From: QQWI01 sp964522015
GTDB lineage: Bacteria > Bacillota > Clostridia > Peptostreptococcales > Acidaminobacteraceae
NCBI GenBank assembly: GCA_964522015.1
Contig: CAZFST010000001.1
Coordinates: 62,001 to 126,000 of the forward strand
Reading direction: 5' to 3'
Length of the DNA: 64,000 bases
The translations under genes were made by a program, and so were the position numbers. Of this stretch, positions 42,922 to 51,189 are shown piece by piece (the first letter of the stretch is position 1; every line of letters starts with the position of its first letter). Below the pieces are notes generated by a model, which saw only the letters and a program-made list of their open reading frames with translations, was not told the DNA's origin and ran no database searches.

Positions 42922-44230
42922 TTGGAGTGACATCTTCATCAAAGCAAGTTTTGATGTCATCGCTGGACTGTTAATTATCTTTGGCATGGGTGCGGCTTTT
43001 GATCAAGTTGAACTGACCCAGGTTAATATATTAATTGTCCTTGTGGTCGGCTATGGCCATTATGGTCTTGGGGCACTATACTCCTGGCTTATCACCAAGT
43101 ATAAAGTGAACGGATCTTGGGTTGCCATACCATGGGTACTCTTTGTGTTTGCAGCTGTTTACGGCTCAATTGTGCTGTCTTTGGGCTTTTTAAATCTATT
43201 GTATCAAACCCTTGCATTTGTTGTCTTTTCCTACATTTGGACCAGGGCAAATCATTACCATTTGCAAGGCGCTTATTTTCCAGACGTCAAACGCTATATC
43301 ATGATTGTGATGGTACTTGTGACCACCTTGGTTTTTTTACCGAATGTACAAGGTAGCACCATTGGCGGTTTGCTTCTCACTTGGCCCTATCCACTCTTTA
43401 TTATGTTAGGGTTATTGTATCTTTCCCATACAAACATTTACGAAATTTTTATGAAAAGCAGCTTAAACCACAACAATAAAAAGCGGAGCATTCGCCAATT
43501 TAAAAGTCTTTCATTTGCGGGGGCCCTTGGTTTTATCTTCTTGATAGAATGTTTTATTCAGTTCAAACGACCTTTTGAAATGTTGATGGTGGTCATTTTA
43601 CAAATTAAGTCAATCGTTGACTACGTGATTTTGCAAATTGCATTTTGGGCCATGGCACTACTGGTGTGGCTATATGGCGATAAACGTGAATATCCAACCT
43701 ATAAACCACCCAAAGTGGCTGAGGGAAATCTAGCTGAACCTAAAATCGCTGACTCCGCTGCCCTGTCAACCCATGATGGCTCTGAATTTGGAACCTATAT
43801 TGCTATTTTTATGGTGCTGACCATCTTTGCAATTTTCTTGATATTATTGTGGCGCCGGCAGAATGGACCTGTTGTTATGGGGCAAGAAGACGATGTCACA
43901 GAAGAAAAGGCTTTTGTCTTTGATGTAAAAACCTTAACCAAAGGACTAAAAAAGAGATTTAGTGGTTTGTTCAATCGTGAAAGAGAAGATTTGACACATG
44001 TTCATCCCGTCAGATTAAAATATCGGGGCTGGGAGCGTTATTTTAGAAAACTTGGTCGTGGACGCCTGAAGGGTCAGACACCAAGTCAGTTTGCATTAAC
44101 AATTGGGTGTCAGGGTAAAGAGCAAGAGGATTTCCAGGCCCTGACCCACTTGTATGAAACCATCCGCTATGGGGAAGCACCCTTGTCATCATTGCAAGAG
44201 GCAAGCTTTAATGAAATCGATTCAAAATAA
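42911..44230 (+). CDS. membrane protein with C-terminal DUF4129 domain
   Basis: A 439-residue protein. About eight hydrophobic segments fill residues 10-260, another helix lies near 293-312, and then a cytoplasmic DUF4129 domain ends the chain (RYFRKLGRGRLKGQTPSQFA ... TIRYGEAP). In MoxR-DUF58 operons this position is usually a transglutaminase-DUF4129 protein; here no transglutaminase catalytic motif is seen, so this is the membrane and DUF4129 part only. It overlaps the DUF58 gene. Confidence 0.82.
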   Translation: MGYNWSDIFIKASFDVIAGLLIIFGMGAAFDQVELTQVNILIVLVVGYGHYGLGALYSWLITKYKVNGSWVAIPWVLFVFAAVYGSIVLSLGFLNLLYQTLAFVVFSYIWTRANHYHLQGAYFPDVKRYIMIVMVLVTTLVFLPNVQGSTIGGLLLTWPYPLFIMLGLLYLSHTNIYEIFMKSSLNHNNKKRSIRQFKSLSFAGALGFIFLIECFIQFKRPFEMLMVVILQIKSIVDYVILQIAFWAMALLVWLYGDKREYPTYKPPKVAEGNLAEPKIADSAALSTHDGSEFGTYIAIFMVLTIFAIFLILLWRRQNGPVVMGQEDDVTEEKAFVFDVKTLTKGLKKRFSGLFNREREDLTHVHPVRLKYRGWERYFRKLGRGRLKGQTPSQFALTIGCQGKEQEDFQALTHLYETIRYGEAPLSSLQEASFNEIDSK

Positions 44231-44271
44231 TGATCGCTATAACTTGTTGACTTTATCAGAAGGAGGCTTTT

Positions 44272-44526
44272 ATGAAAGCAGTTAAAATCTATACTTGGAC
44301 CATGTGCCCATTTTGTGTACGGGCAAAACAATTGTTGAACCGCAAGGGTATTGTCTACCAGGAGTTTGTCATAGATGGTGACTCAGAAGCCCTGCGTCTT
44401 TTAAAACAGAAAACCGGTAGTGGTTCTGTGCCCCAAATATTTGTTGATGATGTGTTTGTTGGTGGATGCGATGATATCCACGCATTAGAATCAAAAGGGA
44501 AATTCGATCATATTTTTAAGGACTAA
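44272..44526 (+). CDS. grxC: glutaredoxin (GrxC type)
   Basis: An 84-residue thiol oxidoreductase with the active site CPFC (about residues 12-15), the cis-proline segment SVPQIFVDD and the GGCDD glutathione-binding loop. The length and motifs are those of bacterial class I glutaredoxins. The AGGAGG region is good. It lies after the MoxR operon with its own terminator downstream. Confidence 0.92.
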   Translation: MKAVKIYTWTMCPFCVRAKQLLNRKGIVYQEFVIDGDSEALRLLKQKTGSGSVPQIFVDDVFVGGCDDIHALESKGKFDHIFKD

Positions 44527-44530
44527 TGGT

Positions 44531-44566
44531 AAGGAAGTCATTCGTTGTTAGAATGGCTTCCTTTTC
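44531..44566 (+). terminator. intrinsic terminator after grxC
   Basis: AAGGAAGTCATTC pairs with GAATGGCTTCCTT, followed by TT. Confidence 0.8.
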
Positions 44567-44623
44567 GGGTATAAGCTACAAATCTATTGAAAAGTGAGGT
44601 TCTCAATAATGGAGGATAAAAAA

Positions 44624-45544
44624 ATGATTACTGATAATATTGGTAAATTCGGAATGATTGGACTTGGCAAAATGGGTGCAAATCTTGCGAGAAATATGAC
44701 AAATCATGGTGTTGGGGTTGTGGTTTACAATAGAACACCTGAAAAGACAACTGCTTTTGTAGAGGAAGGGTTTGAAGGTGCTTTTTTCCTTCCTGAGCTC
44801 ACTGAAAAATTGGGCGACAACGGTATTTATTGGCTGATGATACCTTCGGGTGAAATGGTAGACACCATGATTGAAGCCATTATGGCATCCGCTGAGCCTG
44901 GTGCGCTGATTATCGATGGTGGAAACTCTAATTTTCATGATACGGTTAGACGGGCAAATTATGTGAAGAGCAAAGGCTTTAGATATATGGATATCGGGAC
45001 AAGCGGAGGTCAGTTAGGGGCTCTCAATGGCGCTTGCATGATGGTTGGCGGTGCTCGTGAAGACTACGACCTAATTGCACCAGCTCTTGAAGCCGTATGC
45101 GTACCCGGTGGTGTGAACTACATGGGAACCAATGGTACTGGCCACTATGTAAAAATGATTCATAATGGCATTGAGTATGGGATGATGCAGGCGATTGCTG
45201 AAGGCTTTGAAATTCTTGAAGCCTCAGAGTTTGATTTGAATCTCACCGATGTGGCTAAGGTTTGGCAGAATGGTTCTATTATTTCTAGTTATTTGGTGGA
45301 TAAAACCAGCGATGCCCTCAGTAAAAACCCGAGTTTGGATGGGATTTTAGATGTGGTTGACTCCAGTGGCGAGGGTCTGTGGACTGTTGAAGAGGCTTTA
45401 AAATTGAAGTTGCCTGCTTATGTGATTACGGCTTCTCTTTTTAAACGCTATGAATCAAAACAAGACAATCGTTTTTCAAATAAACTGCTAGCGGCCATGC
45501 GCAATGAATTTGGTGGCCATAAATTGCACAAAGCAGGGGAATGA
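44624..45544 (+). CDS. gnd: 6-phosphogluconate dehydrogenase, decarboxylating (short YqeC/GndA type)
   Basis: A 306-residue oxidative pentose phosphate enzyme that makes ribulose 5-phosphate. The Rossmann loop is MIGLGKMGANLA; further motifs are IIDGGNSNFHD, GTSGGQLGA and GTGHYVKMIHNGIEYGMMQ, the last with the catalytic lysine. The roughly 300-residue length marks the short class, often NAD-linked. The ATG at 44624 has GGAGG at 44611-44615; earlier in-frame starts do not. The G6PDH gene follows with one base between the stop and its start. Confidence 0.92.
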   Translation: MITDNIGKFGMIGLGKMGANLARNMTNHGVGVVVYNRTPEKTTAFVEEGFEGAFFLPELTEKLGDNGIYWLMIPSGEMVDTMIEAIMASAEPGALIIDGGNSNFHDTVRRANYVKSKGFRYMDIGTSGGQLGALNGACMMVGGAREDYDLIAPALEAVCVPGGVNYMGTNGTGHYVKMIHNGIEYGMMQAIAEGFEILEASEFDLNLTDVAKVWQNGSIISSYLVDKTSDALSKNPSLDGILDVVDSSGEGLWTVEEALKLKLPAYVITASLFKRYESKQDNRFSNKLLAAMRNEFGGHKLHKAGE

Positions 45545-45545
45545 A

Positions 45546-46949
45546 ATGTTACGCATATTTTTATTTGGCGCAACGGGAGATTTGAGTATCAAAAAACTTT
45601 TTCCTGCACTATTTGAGCTTCTGCATGCCAATAAGATGCCTGAAACCCACGAAATAGTGTGCATAGGTAGGCGAGATTATTCTCAAGAGGATTTTCAAAA
45701 TTTTATTGCAGAACAGGTTGGTGGTGTACGGGATGTACAGAAGTGGTTTTCATTTATTAAGAACCTGAGATACGAACAAGTTGTTTTTGAAGAGGCCATG
45801 AACTACGAACTGCTACGAGCAAAGATACAACCGGAAGTAGGGGACACCCATTTATTTTATCTAGCCACTGCCCCTCAATATTTTGAGGTGATTGTATCCC
45901 ATTTGGCTTCATCTCAGTTGCTTGTAAAAGGCAATCATCTTCACCGGATTGTGATTGAAAAGCCATTTGGTACGGATTTAGAAAGTGCACATAAAATTAA
46001 CCGTCATTTAGATCAATTTCTTGAAGAAGACCAGATTTATAGAATGGACCATTACCTTGGCAAGGAAATGATTCAAAATATTATGATGCTTCGATTTAAC
46101 AATGTACTCTTTGAGGCCGGTTGGCATAAAGACTATATCGACCACGTTCAAATCACAGTGGCAGAATCCTATGGCGTTTTTGAGCGGGCTGGTTACTATG
46201 ATCAATCAGGGGCTGTTCGGGATATGATTCAAAGTCACTTGCTTCAGATGGTGGCCCTCATTGCCATGGAGCCAAGTTGTTTGGATGATCAAGAGCTTTG
46301 CAAGGCAAAAATGGAAGTGTTAAAACACTTGGCTTTTGAGAATGTCCACAAAGATATTGTCTTAGGCCAATATGTTAGAAACGGCGATGTAAAAGGTTAT
46401 ATTGAAGAGGCTGGTGTTGATCCAAATTCCCTCACAGAAACCTATGCTGCTATTAAAATTAGAATCAATGTCCCCAGATGGGAGGGGGTTGATTTTTATT
46501 TAAGAACCGGTAAGCAGCTGGCTAAAAAGGCATCAGAAATTGTAATTGTGTATAAACAACCTACCCATCAAATTGGACAAGATGTTCCACCTAATACTCT
46601 TTCCATTCAGATTCATCCTCAAGAGGGAATGACCGTGAAGTTCAACATGAAAAAGCCTGGTTCTGTGAAAGAATTAATTACACGGGAAATGGCATTTTGT
46701 CAAAGTTGCCTCTTGGATTACGATGCCCCTGAGGCTTATGAAACCTTGATTCACGAAGTAATCCTTGGTAAACATGACCTCTATACCCGGTGGGATGAAG
46801 TACGGTATGCTTGGACTTTTGTTGAAGCCATATTAAGCCGTTGCCACAAAGATGACGTTGTGATTAATCAATACCCAGCTGGTAGCAGGGGGCCAAGTGA
46901 AGCTGATGCGTTATTAGAACGTTCAGGGAGAAGTTGGTATACCCTCTAG
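45546..46949 (+). CDS. zwf: glucose-6-phosphate 1-dehydrogenase
   Basis: A 467-residue enzyme, the first step of the oxidative pentose phosphate pathway. The coenzyme loop is FGATGDLSIKKLFPAL, IEKPFGTD is in place, and the substrate motif reads RMDHYLGKE (isoleucine of RIDHYLGKE replaced). The ATG at 45546 is one base after the gnd stop and has AGGGGAA in place. No 6-phosphogluconolactonase gene lies in the pair, so the lactone step must be coded elsewhere or be spontaneous. Confidence 0.93.
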   Translation: MLRIFLFGATGDLSIKKLFPALFELLHANKMPETHEIVCIGRRDYSQEDFQNFIAEQVGGVRDVQKWFSFIKNLRYEQVVFEEAMNYELLRAKIQPEVGDTHLFYLATAPQYFEVIVSHLASSQLLVKGNHLHRIVIEKPFGTDLESAHKINRHLDQFLEEDQIYRMDHYLGKEMIQNIMMLRFNNVLFEAGWHKDYIDHVQITVAESYGVFERAGYYDQSGAVRDMIQSHLLQMVALIAMEPSCLDDQELCKAKMEVLKHLAFENVHKDIVLGQYVRNGDVKGYIEEAGVDPNSLTETYAAIKIRINVPRWEGVDFYLRTGKQLAKKASEIVIVYKQPTHQIGQDVPPNTLSIQIHPQEGMTVKFNMKKPGSVKELITREMAFCQSCLLDYDAPEAYETLIHEVILGKHDLYTRWDEVRYAWTFVEAILSRCHKDDVVINQYPAGSRGPSEADALLERSGRSWYTL

Positions 46950-47006
46950 GGATTCTATAAAAGCCACACGGCTTTCTACGATAACACGAAAGAAGGGGTG
47001 GAACCA

Positions 47007-47636
47007 TTGAAAATTTATGATATTACTCAAACCATTGATGAGAATATGATTGTCTATAAGAATAAGCAAGAAAAAAGACCGATTTTCCAAGTGACTCGGA
47101 CCCACGATGTAGGGGGTGTCCGTGAATCTTCAATCACACTGGATGTTCATACAGGAACCCATCTGGATGCCCCGCTGCATATGCAAACAGATGGGGATAC
47201 CATAGATTTGATGCCAATTGATCAGTTTATCGTCCCTTGTAAAGTTTTTGATTTTACCTATTTGGAATCTGGTATCACAGAAGAGGATTTGCGAGGCCAT
47301 ATAATTGGCGAGAATGATATGGTGATCTTTAAAACACGTAATAGCCTAGAGGATTTTTTTAATCCCGAATTCATTTATTTAACCGAAAGTGGTGCGCACT
47401 ACTTGAAAAGTTGCGGGATTAGGGGAGTTGGCACAGATGGACTTGGTATTGAACGGGCCCAACCGGGTCACCCAACCCATCACACCTTGTTTAATGCTGG
47501 CATTTATGTTTTGGAAGGTCTTGCTTTAAAGGATGTTCCTGCTGGTGAGTATCAGTTAATTGCCTTACCTCTTAAACTAAAAGGTTTAGATGCCTCGCCA
47601 GTTCGTGCCATTTTGATTGAAAAAGGTCAGTTGTAA
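47007..47636 (+). CDS. cyclase-family metal-dependent hydrolase (kynurenine formamidase-like)
   Basis: A 209-residue protein of the cyclase/KynB family. The metal motif HTGTHLDAPLH (about residues 48-58) is intact and the later GTDGLGIERAQPGHPTHH segment is typical. Members hydrolyse amides or esters such as N-formylkynurenine or isatin; the substrate here cannot be told. A TTG at 47007, eight bases after AAGGGG, is preferred over a GTG at 46998 that would overlap its own ribosome binding site. Confidence 0.85.
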   Translation: MKIYDITQTIDENMIVYKNKQEKRPIFQVTRTHDVGGVRESSITLDVHTGTHLDAPLHMQTDGDTIDLMPIDQFIVPCKVFDFTYLESGITEEDLRGHIIGENDMVIFKTRNSLEDFFNPEFIYLTESGAHYLKSCGIRGVGTDGLGIERAQPGHPTHHTLFNAGIYVLEGLALKDVPAGEYQLIALPLKLKGLDASPVRAILIEKGQL

Positions 47637-47682
47637 AATAATGAACTGCAGTGAGATAAATTAGAAATATATCGAGGGATAA

Positions 47683-48273
47683 ATGGAGATTAAACAAAGT
47701 TTAACGAAAAAAGATTTTGAGCAAATGGCCAAAATTGAAGCCCTTTACTATGATGATGAGTTCATTACAGACTGGCAGGATAGCTACGATTGGTACGTTT
47801 TTTCAAAAGATACTGTTGTGGCAGTAGCAGATGGTAAAAAAATAATTGGGTTTATGAATCTTTTTCCTGTTTCAGATGCCTTTTATCAGGTAATCCATCA
47901 AGGTGCTCATCACGAGGGTTATCTTGACTTAGATGACGTGCTGCGTATTAAAGATGGCATGCAATCGTCGTATCATCTGTTCTTAAGCTGTGTGGCAGTT
48001 CATCCTGATTATCGTAAATCAGAAGCCATTGCCTTAATTTTGGAAGCTTATTCACAGAAATACCTTGATTATTTGGATAATGGCTATCAATTGAAAGATG
48101 TTGTAACCCATAATGTGACCGAAGCAGGGGTTTCATTCTCAAAACGGCTAGGCTTTGAAGTTGTTGGAAGAACCCCTGATGGTACTGCTATTTGCGCTAT
48201 GCCCTGTCGTGATTTTTTAGAAGCTGCAAAAAAGCGAGCTCAGGAACAACTGTTGAAGGGAGTCGTATTTTGA
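47683..48273 (+). CDS. GNAT-like acetyltransferase
   Basis: A 196-residue protein with GNAT features: ADGKKIIGFMNLFPVSD as the central strand, LSCVAVHPDYRKSEAIALILEAY as the acetyl-CoA loop region (the usual R-x-x-G-x-G is changed to RKSEAI) and SFSKRLGFEVVGR near the end. The altered loop suggests a divergent or non-classical member. Its last four bases overlap the next small gene, so the two are coupled. Confidence 0.7.
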   Translation: MEIKQSLTKKDFEQMAKIEALYYDDEFITDWQDSYDWYVFSKDTVVAVADGKKIIGFMNLFPVSDAFYQVIHQGAHHEGYLDLDDVLRIKDGMQSSYHLFLSCVAVHPDYRKSEAIALILEAYSQKYLDYLDNGYQLKDVVTHNVTEAGVSFSKRLGFEVVGRTPDGTAICAMPCRDFLEAAKKRAQEQLLKGVVF

Positions 48274-48593
48274 AATTATCAACCTTACAAATGACATCTG
48301 CTATTGAATTGATTGCAGAACGATTTGTCAAATCAAACAGCAGTGTTGAATTGGTTTTAACAGTAAGACATAATTCTGGTGTTGCCTTAACAGAAAAAGC
48401 TATCGTTTGTGATTTGGGTCGTAGCTCAGAAGCTAAAACAGTCCAGTATTTTAGAGATATTGAGAATAATATTATCCGTATTGCCAATTTACTCATCATA
48501 CAAATGAACCAAAATGATCTTTTTAAAGACATCTTTATTGATCAAGAAACTATTTGTACTTTTATTCTTGGTGGTATTTTTGACAGCTATTAA
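48270..48593 (+). CDS. small protein of unknown function, coupled to the GNAT gene
   Basis: A 107-residue protein, mixed helix and strand by appearance, with no membrane segment and no cysteine pair. It starts at a TTG that overlaps the upstream stop (TTGA) and has AAGGGAG placed inside the end of the GNAT gene; a terminator follows. The overlap and terminator support it as real. It may be the substrate or partner of the GNAT protein, an inference from position only. Confidence 0.6.
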   Translation: MKLSTLQMTSAIELIAERFVKSNSSVELVLTVRHNSGVALTEKAIVCDLGRSSEAKTVQYFRDIENNIIRIANLLIIQMNQNDLFKDIFIDQETICTFILGGIFDSY

Positions 48594-48612
48594 TTTAATG
48601 TTCTCATATCAT

Positions 48613-48639
48613 AAAAGCGACTCAGACGAGTCGTTTTTT
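48613..48639 (+). terminator. intrinsic terminator
   Basis: CGACTC (48618-48623) pairs with GAGTCG (48628-48633) around a four-base loop, extended by an A/T-rich stem base and followed by T6. Confidence 0.85.
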
Positions 48640-48743
48640 GTGTGCTTTTGAATAGGGGGACGATACTTTGAACGAGTCCTTAATTTATAATGTTTTGACG
48701 TTAAAATTAACGTAGATTTTTCATTTAAAATAATTAAAATAAC

Positions 48744-48770
48744 TAATAAAATTTTTAATATGGCCGATAC
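48744..48770 (+). promoter_or_regulatory. sigma-28/SigD-like promoter of the HD-GYP gene
   Basis: TAAT, a 15-base spacer and GCCGATAC (48763-48770). The SigD consensus is TAAA-N15-GCCGATAT, so the -35 matches at three of four positions and the -10 at seven of eight. The element is 70 bases before the start codon. Confidence 0.6.
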
Positions 48771-48839
48771 TTAATAAAGTATGAAAAAAGTATGAATTGA
48801 TGGTAGAATAGAATATATCAGCACACACAGGAGACAATA

Positions 48840-49994
48840 ATGAGACTGGCACAAGTGAGTCATCAGTTAATCGGTAACCAATTGACAGAGCCTGTTTTCA
48901 CTGAGCATGGTAGCATGCTCTTGCAAAAGGGAACTGTTGTCAATAATGCGATTATTGAAAAGCTGCTAAGCCATAATGTGGATATTGTTCATGTGATTGA
49001 TAAGACATTAAAGGGAGTTATACATCAACCCATTATTCCGAAACCTCAAATGGCTGAGGCTGTTCAAAAGGTCAAGGATGTCTTTCAGGATGTGCTCAAT
49101 CAAGATCATCTTGGTGTTAAAGCGGTTATTCCACAAGAACATTTTGCGCTTGTAAAAGAAGTTGTCAGTATGCTCCTTAACATTATTGAAAAGTCCGAAA
49201 ACATCCTATATTCTGTGGTGGAATTGATTGGGATTGATTCGTATACTCATAGACATAATGTTAATGTAGCGGTCTTATCTATACTGACAGCTAAAGCAAT
49301 GGGTTACAAAAAACATGAAATGAGAGATATAGCACTAGGGGCTTTGCTCCATGACATTGGAAAAGCAAGAATCAATCAAGAAATTATTCAGAAGCCTTCC
49401 CGCTTAAATGATGCAGAAAGATCGCTGGTGGAACAACATCCAGTTCTAGGATATAAACTCATTGAACACATCGAGTCCCTTCCGTATCTTTCGAAGCAGA
49501 TTGTTTACCTTCATCACGAAAAGCTGGATGGGTCTGGCTACCCTTTAGGTCTTAAAGGGATTGAAATTCCAGAGTACGTTCAAATTGTAACCGTGTGTGA
49601 CATGTATGATGCCATGACCACCAATCGTATTTATCGAGAAAAAATGCCCAATTATCAGGCCCTCGATATTTTAATGGCTGAATGTATCTTTAAAATCAGC
49701 GCTCATATTTTGAAAAAACTAGTGAGCACCATACAGATGTTTCCTCCAGGCACTGGGGTTGTACTTTCAGATGAACGGGTTGGTATTGTAGCGAGCTACA
49801 AGTCATACAATCCAAGTAGGCCAAGAGTACGTATCTTGAATCTCGATGCCATCGTCCATCACCTTGATGTTGTGGAAGTGGACTTAGAAAAACATCAAAC
49901 CCTTTTTATTGTTGATGTTTGGGATGTTGAAACTTTCCGACGTGGTTTTAGTTCTAAATCTGTTTCAGTGGAATCGGAAAAAAAAGTACTCTGA
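48840..49994 (+). CDS. HD-GYP cyclic-di-GMP phosphodiesterase
   Basis: A 384-residue protein. The N-terminal 110 residues are unassigned. The HD-GYP core is complete: HRHNVNVAVLS, HDIGK (171-175), EQHPVLGYKLIE, HHEKLDGSGYPLGLKG (225-240) and the CDMYDAMTTNRIYR segment. It should hydrolyse cyclic di-GMP to pGpG or GMP. The sigma-28-like promoter suggests it is expressed with flagellar late genes and helps keep cells motile (inference). CAGGAGA precedes the ATG. It is a single gene. Confidence 0.92.
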   Translation: MRLAQVSHQLIGNQLTEPVFTEHGSMLLQKGTVVNNAIIEKLLSHNVDIVHVIDKTLKGVIHQPIIPKPQMAEAVQKVKDVFQDVLNQDHLGVKAVIPQEHFALVKEVVSMLLNIIEKSENILYSVVELIGIDSYTHRHNVNVAVLSILTAKAMGYKKHEMRDIALGALLHDIGKARINQEIIQKPSRLNDAERSLVEQHPVLGYKLIEHIESLPYLSKQIVYLHHEKLDGSGYPLGLKGIEIPEYVQIVTVCDMYDAMTTNRIYREKMPNYQALDILMAECIFKISAHILKKLVSTIQMFPPGTGVVLSDERVGIVASYKSYNPSRPRVRILNLDAIVHHLDVVEVDLEKHQTLFIVDVWDVETFRRGFSSKSVSVESEKKVL

Positions 49995-50051
49995 ACCAAT
50001 CCTTAACAGGTATCTGATTATCAGTCGGAACCTGTCTTGTGGTTGGTTTTG

Positions 50052-50080
50052 TTGCGTTTATCGCCGGAAAGGTTTATACT
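50052..50080 (+). promoter_or_regulatory. possible promoter of the TauE-like gene
   Basis: TTGCGT (50052-50057), a 17-base spacer and TATACT (50075-50080), ending 18 bases before the start codon. Confidence 0.45.
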
Positions 50081-50098
50081 AGCTCTGGAGGTGGGGTC

Positions 50099-50872
50099 AT
50101 GTTTCTGGTTTACTTTTTTGTAGCGCTAATAGCTTCTATGATCGGTTCCTTAGCGGGTTTAGGTGGCGGGGTAATCATCAAGCCAATTTTAGATGTGATT
50201 AACGCCTACGACAGTCTCACAATCAGTGTCCTATCTTCGTTGACAGTTTTTTCAATGACTTGTATCACACTTTTACATAATACACGTCACGGCGCTAAAA
50301 TTACACCGCCCCTTTGGTATATTGCTGCCGGTGGGGCAGTAGGTGGCTTAGTTGGACAATGGGGTTTTCAGTTGTTTTTGAAATGGATGCAGGGAGATGA
50401 TCTTGCAAAGGGCTATCAATCGTTGCTATTACTGATTGTCTTAGTGCTTTCGTTGATTATGACTGACTTATCGCTTGCATCTAAACATTTTCAAAAACCT
50501 GTACCCTATATTATTAGCGGATTGTTATTGGGCTTTATCTCCAGTTTTCTTGGCATTGGAGGTGGACCTTTGAATGTCGTTATGCTAGTGACCTTCTTTG
50601 CTATGGATCGAAAAACCGCAGTTTATGGGTCGATTTTTATAATTTTTGCATCTCAAGGTATGCGCTTGATATTCCTAGTTTTAATGGGTGATTTTATTCA
50701 CATTAATATTGAAATGGCCTGGGCACTTATACCAGGTGGCGTAATGGGTGGATTTGTGGGAAGTCGTTTATATCGCGCCCTAGAAATCAGCAAGATCATG
50801 ATAATCTTTAACGTTGTCACGGTATCGGTTATTCTTTTGAATATTTACAATGTATGGAATTTTTTCAATTAG
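50099..50872 (+). CDS. TauE/SafE-family membrane permease
   Basis: A 257-residue protein with about eight helices in two homologous halves, each led by a glycine-rich motif: GSLAGLGGGVIIKP near residue 17 and SSFLGIGGGPLNV near 154. This internal repeat is the hallmark of the family, which moves sulfite, sulfoacetate and other anions. The start at 50099 has GGAGGTGG; the longer frame to 50039 would include the promoter. The substrate is not indicated by neighbours. Confidence 0.88.
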   Translation: MFLVYFFVALIASMIGSLAGLGGGVIIKPILDVINAYDSLTISVLSSLTVFSMTCITLLHNTRHGAKITPPLWYIAAGGAVGGLVGQWGFQLFLKWMQGDDLAKGYQSLLLLIVLVLSLIMTDLSLASKHFQKPVPYIISGLLLGFISSFLGIGGGPLNVVMLVTFFAMDRKTAVYGSIFIIFASQGMRLIFLVLMGDFIHINIEMAWALIPGGVMGGFVGSRLYRALEISKIMIIFNVVTVSVILLNIYNVWNFFN

Positions 50873-50962
50873 GCCTTGTGGGGTGATTGCTGTTTTGAGT
50901 TGAATGGCAATAATCCAGGTTTGATTTAAAAAAGATACCCAAGGTTTGATTTGAAAAAACAC

Positions 50963-50991
50963 TGGACTTTTTATATAAGAGAAATTATACT
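50963..50991 (+). promoter_or_regulatory. promoter of the adenine-riboswitch/adenosine deaminase unit
   Basis: TGGACT (50963-50968), a 17-base spacer and TATACT (50986-50991). Transcription would start near 50998, about 45 bases before the aptamer. Confidence 0.6.
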
Positions 50992-51043
50992 TAGGCTAAT
51001 CCAATTTTGGTATCCGCAGAATTGGATCCTTACCTAATAGATA

Positions 51044-51148
51044 CTTCGTATAATCCCAATAATCGGTTTGGGAGTCTCTACCAAGCACCTTAACGCTTGA
51101 TTACGAAGAAAATGCCCTGCGCGTTTTCTTCGTCGTCAAGCGTTTTTT
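51044..51148 (+). promoter_or_regulatory. adenine-type purine riboswitch with transcription terminator
   Basis: The aptamer spans 51044-51108. P1 is CTTCGTA/TACGAAG. The core has TATAATCCCAAT and GGGAGTCTCTACC, followed by a P3 stem. The specificity base before the 3' P1 strand is T (GATTACGAAG), which selects adenine over guanine. A very long stem (51092-51116 with 51120-51144) then ends in a T-run and uses the 3' strands of P3 and P1. Adenine binding should keep P1 closed and stop the terminator forming, an ON switch like that of pbuE. The 317-base gap before the deaminase is occupied by this element and its promoter. Confidence 0.93.
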
Positions 51149-51189
51149 GTCGAATGAATGAATGCGTTACCTGAAAGGAAATGAGTCCT

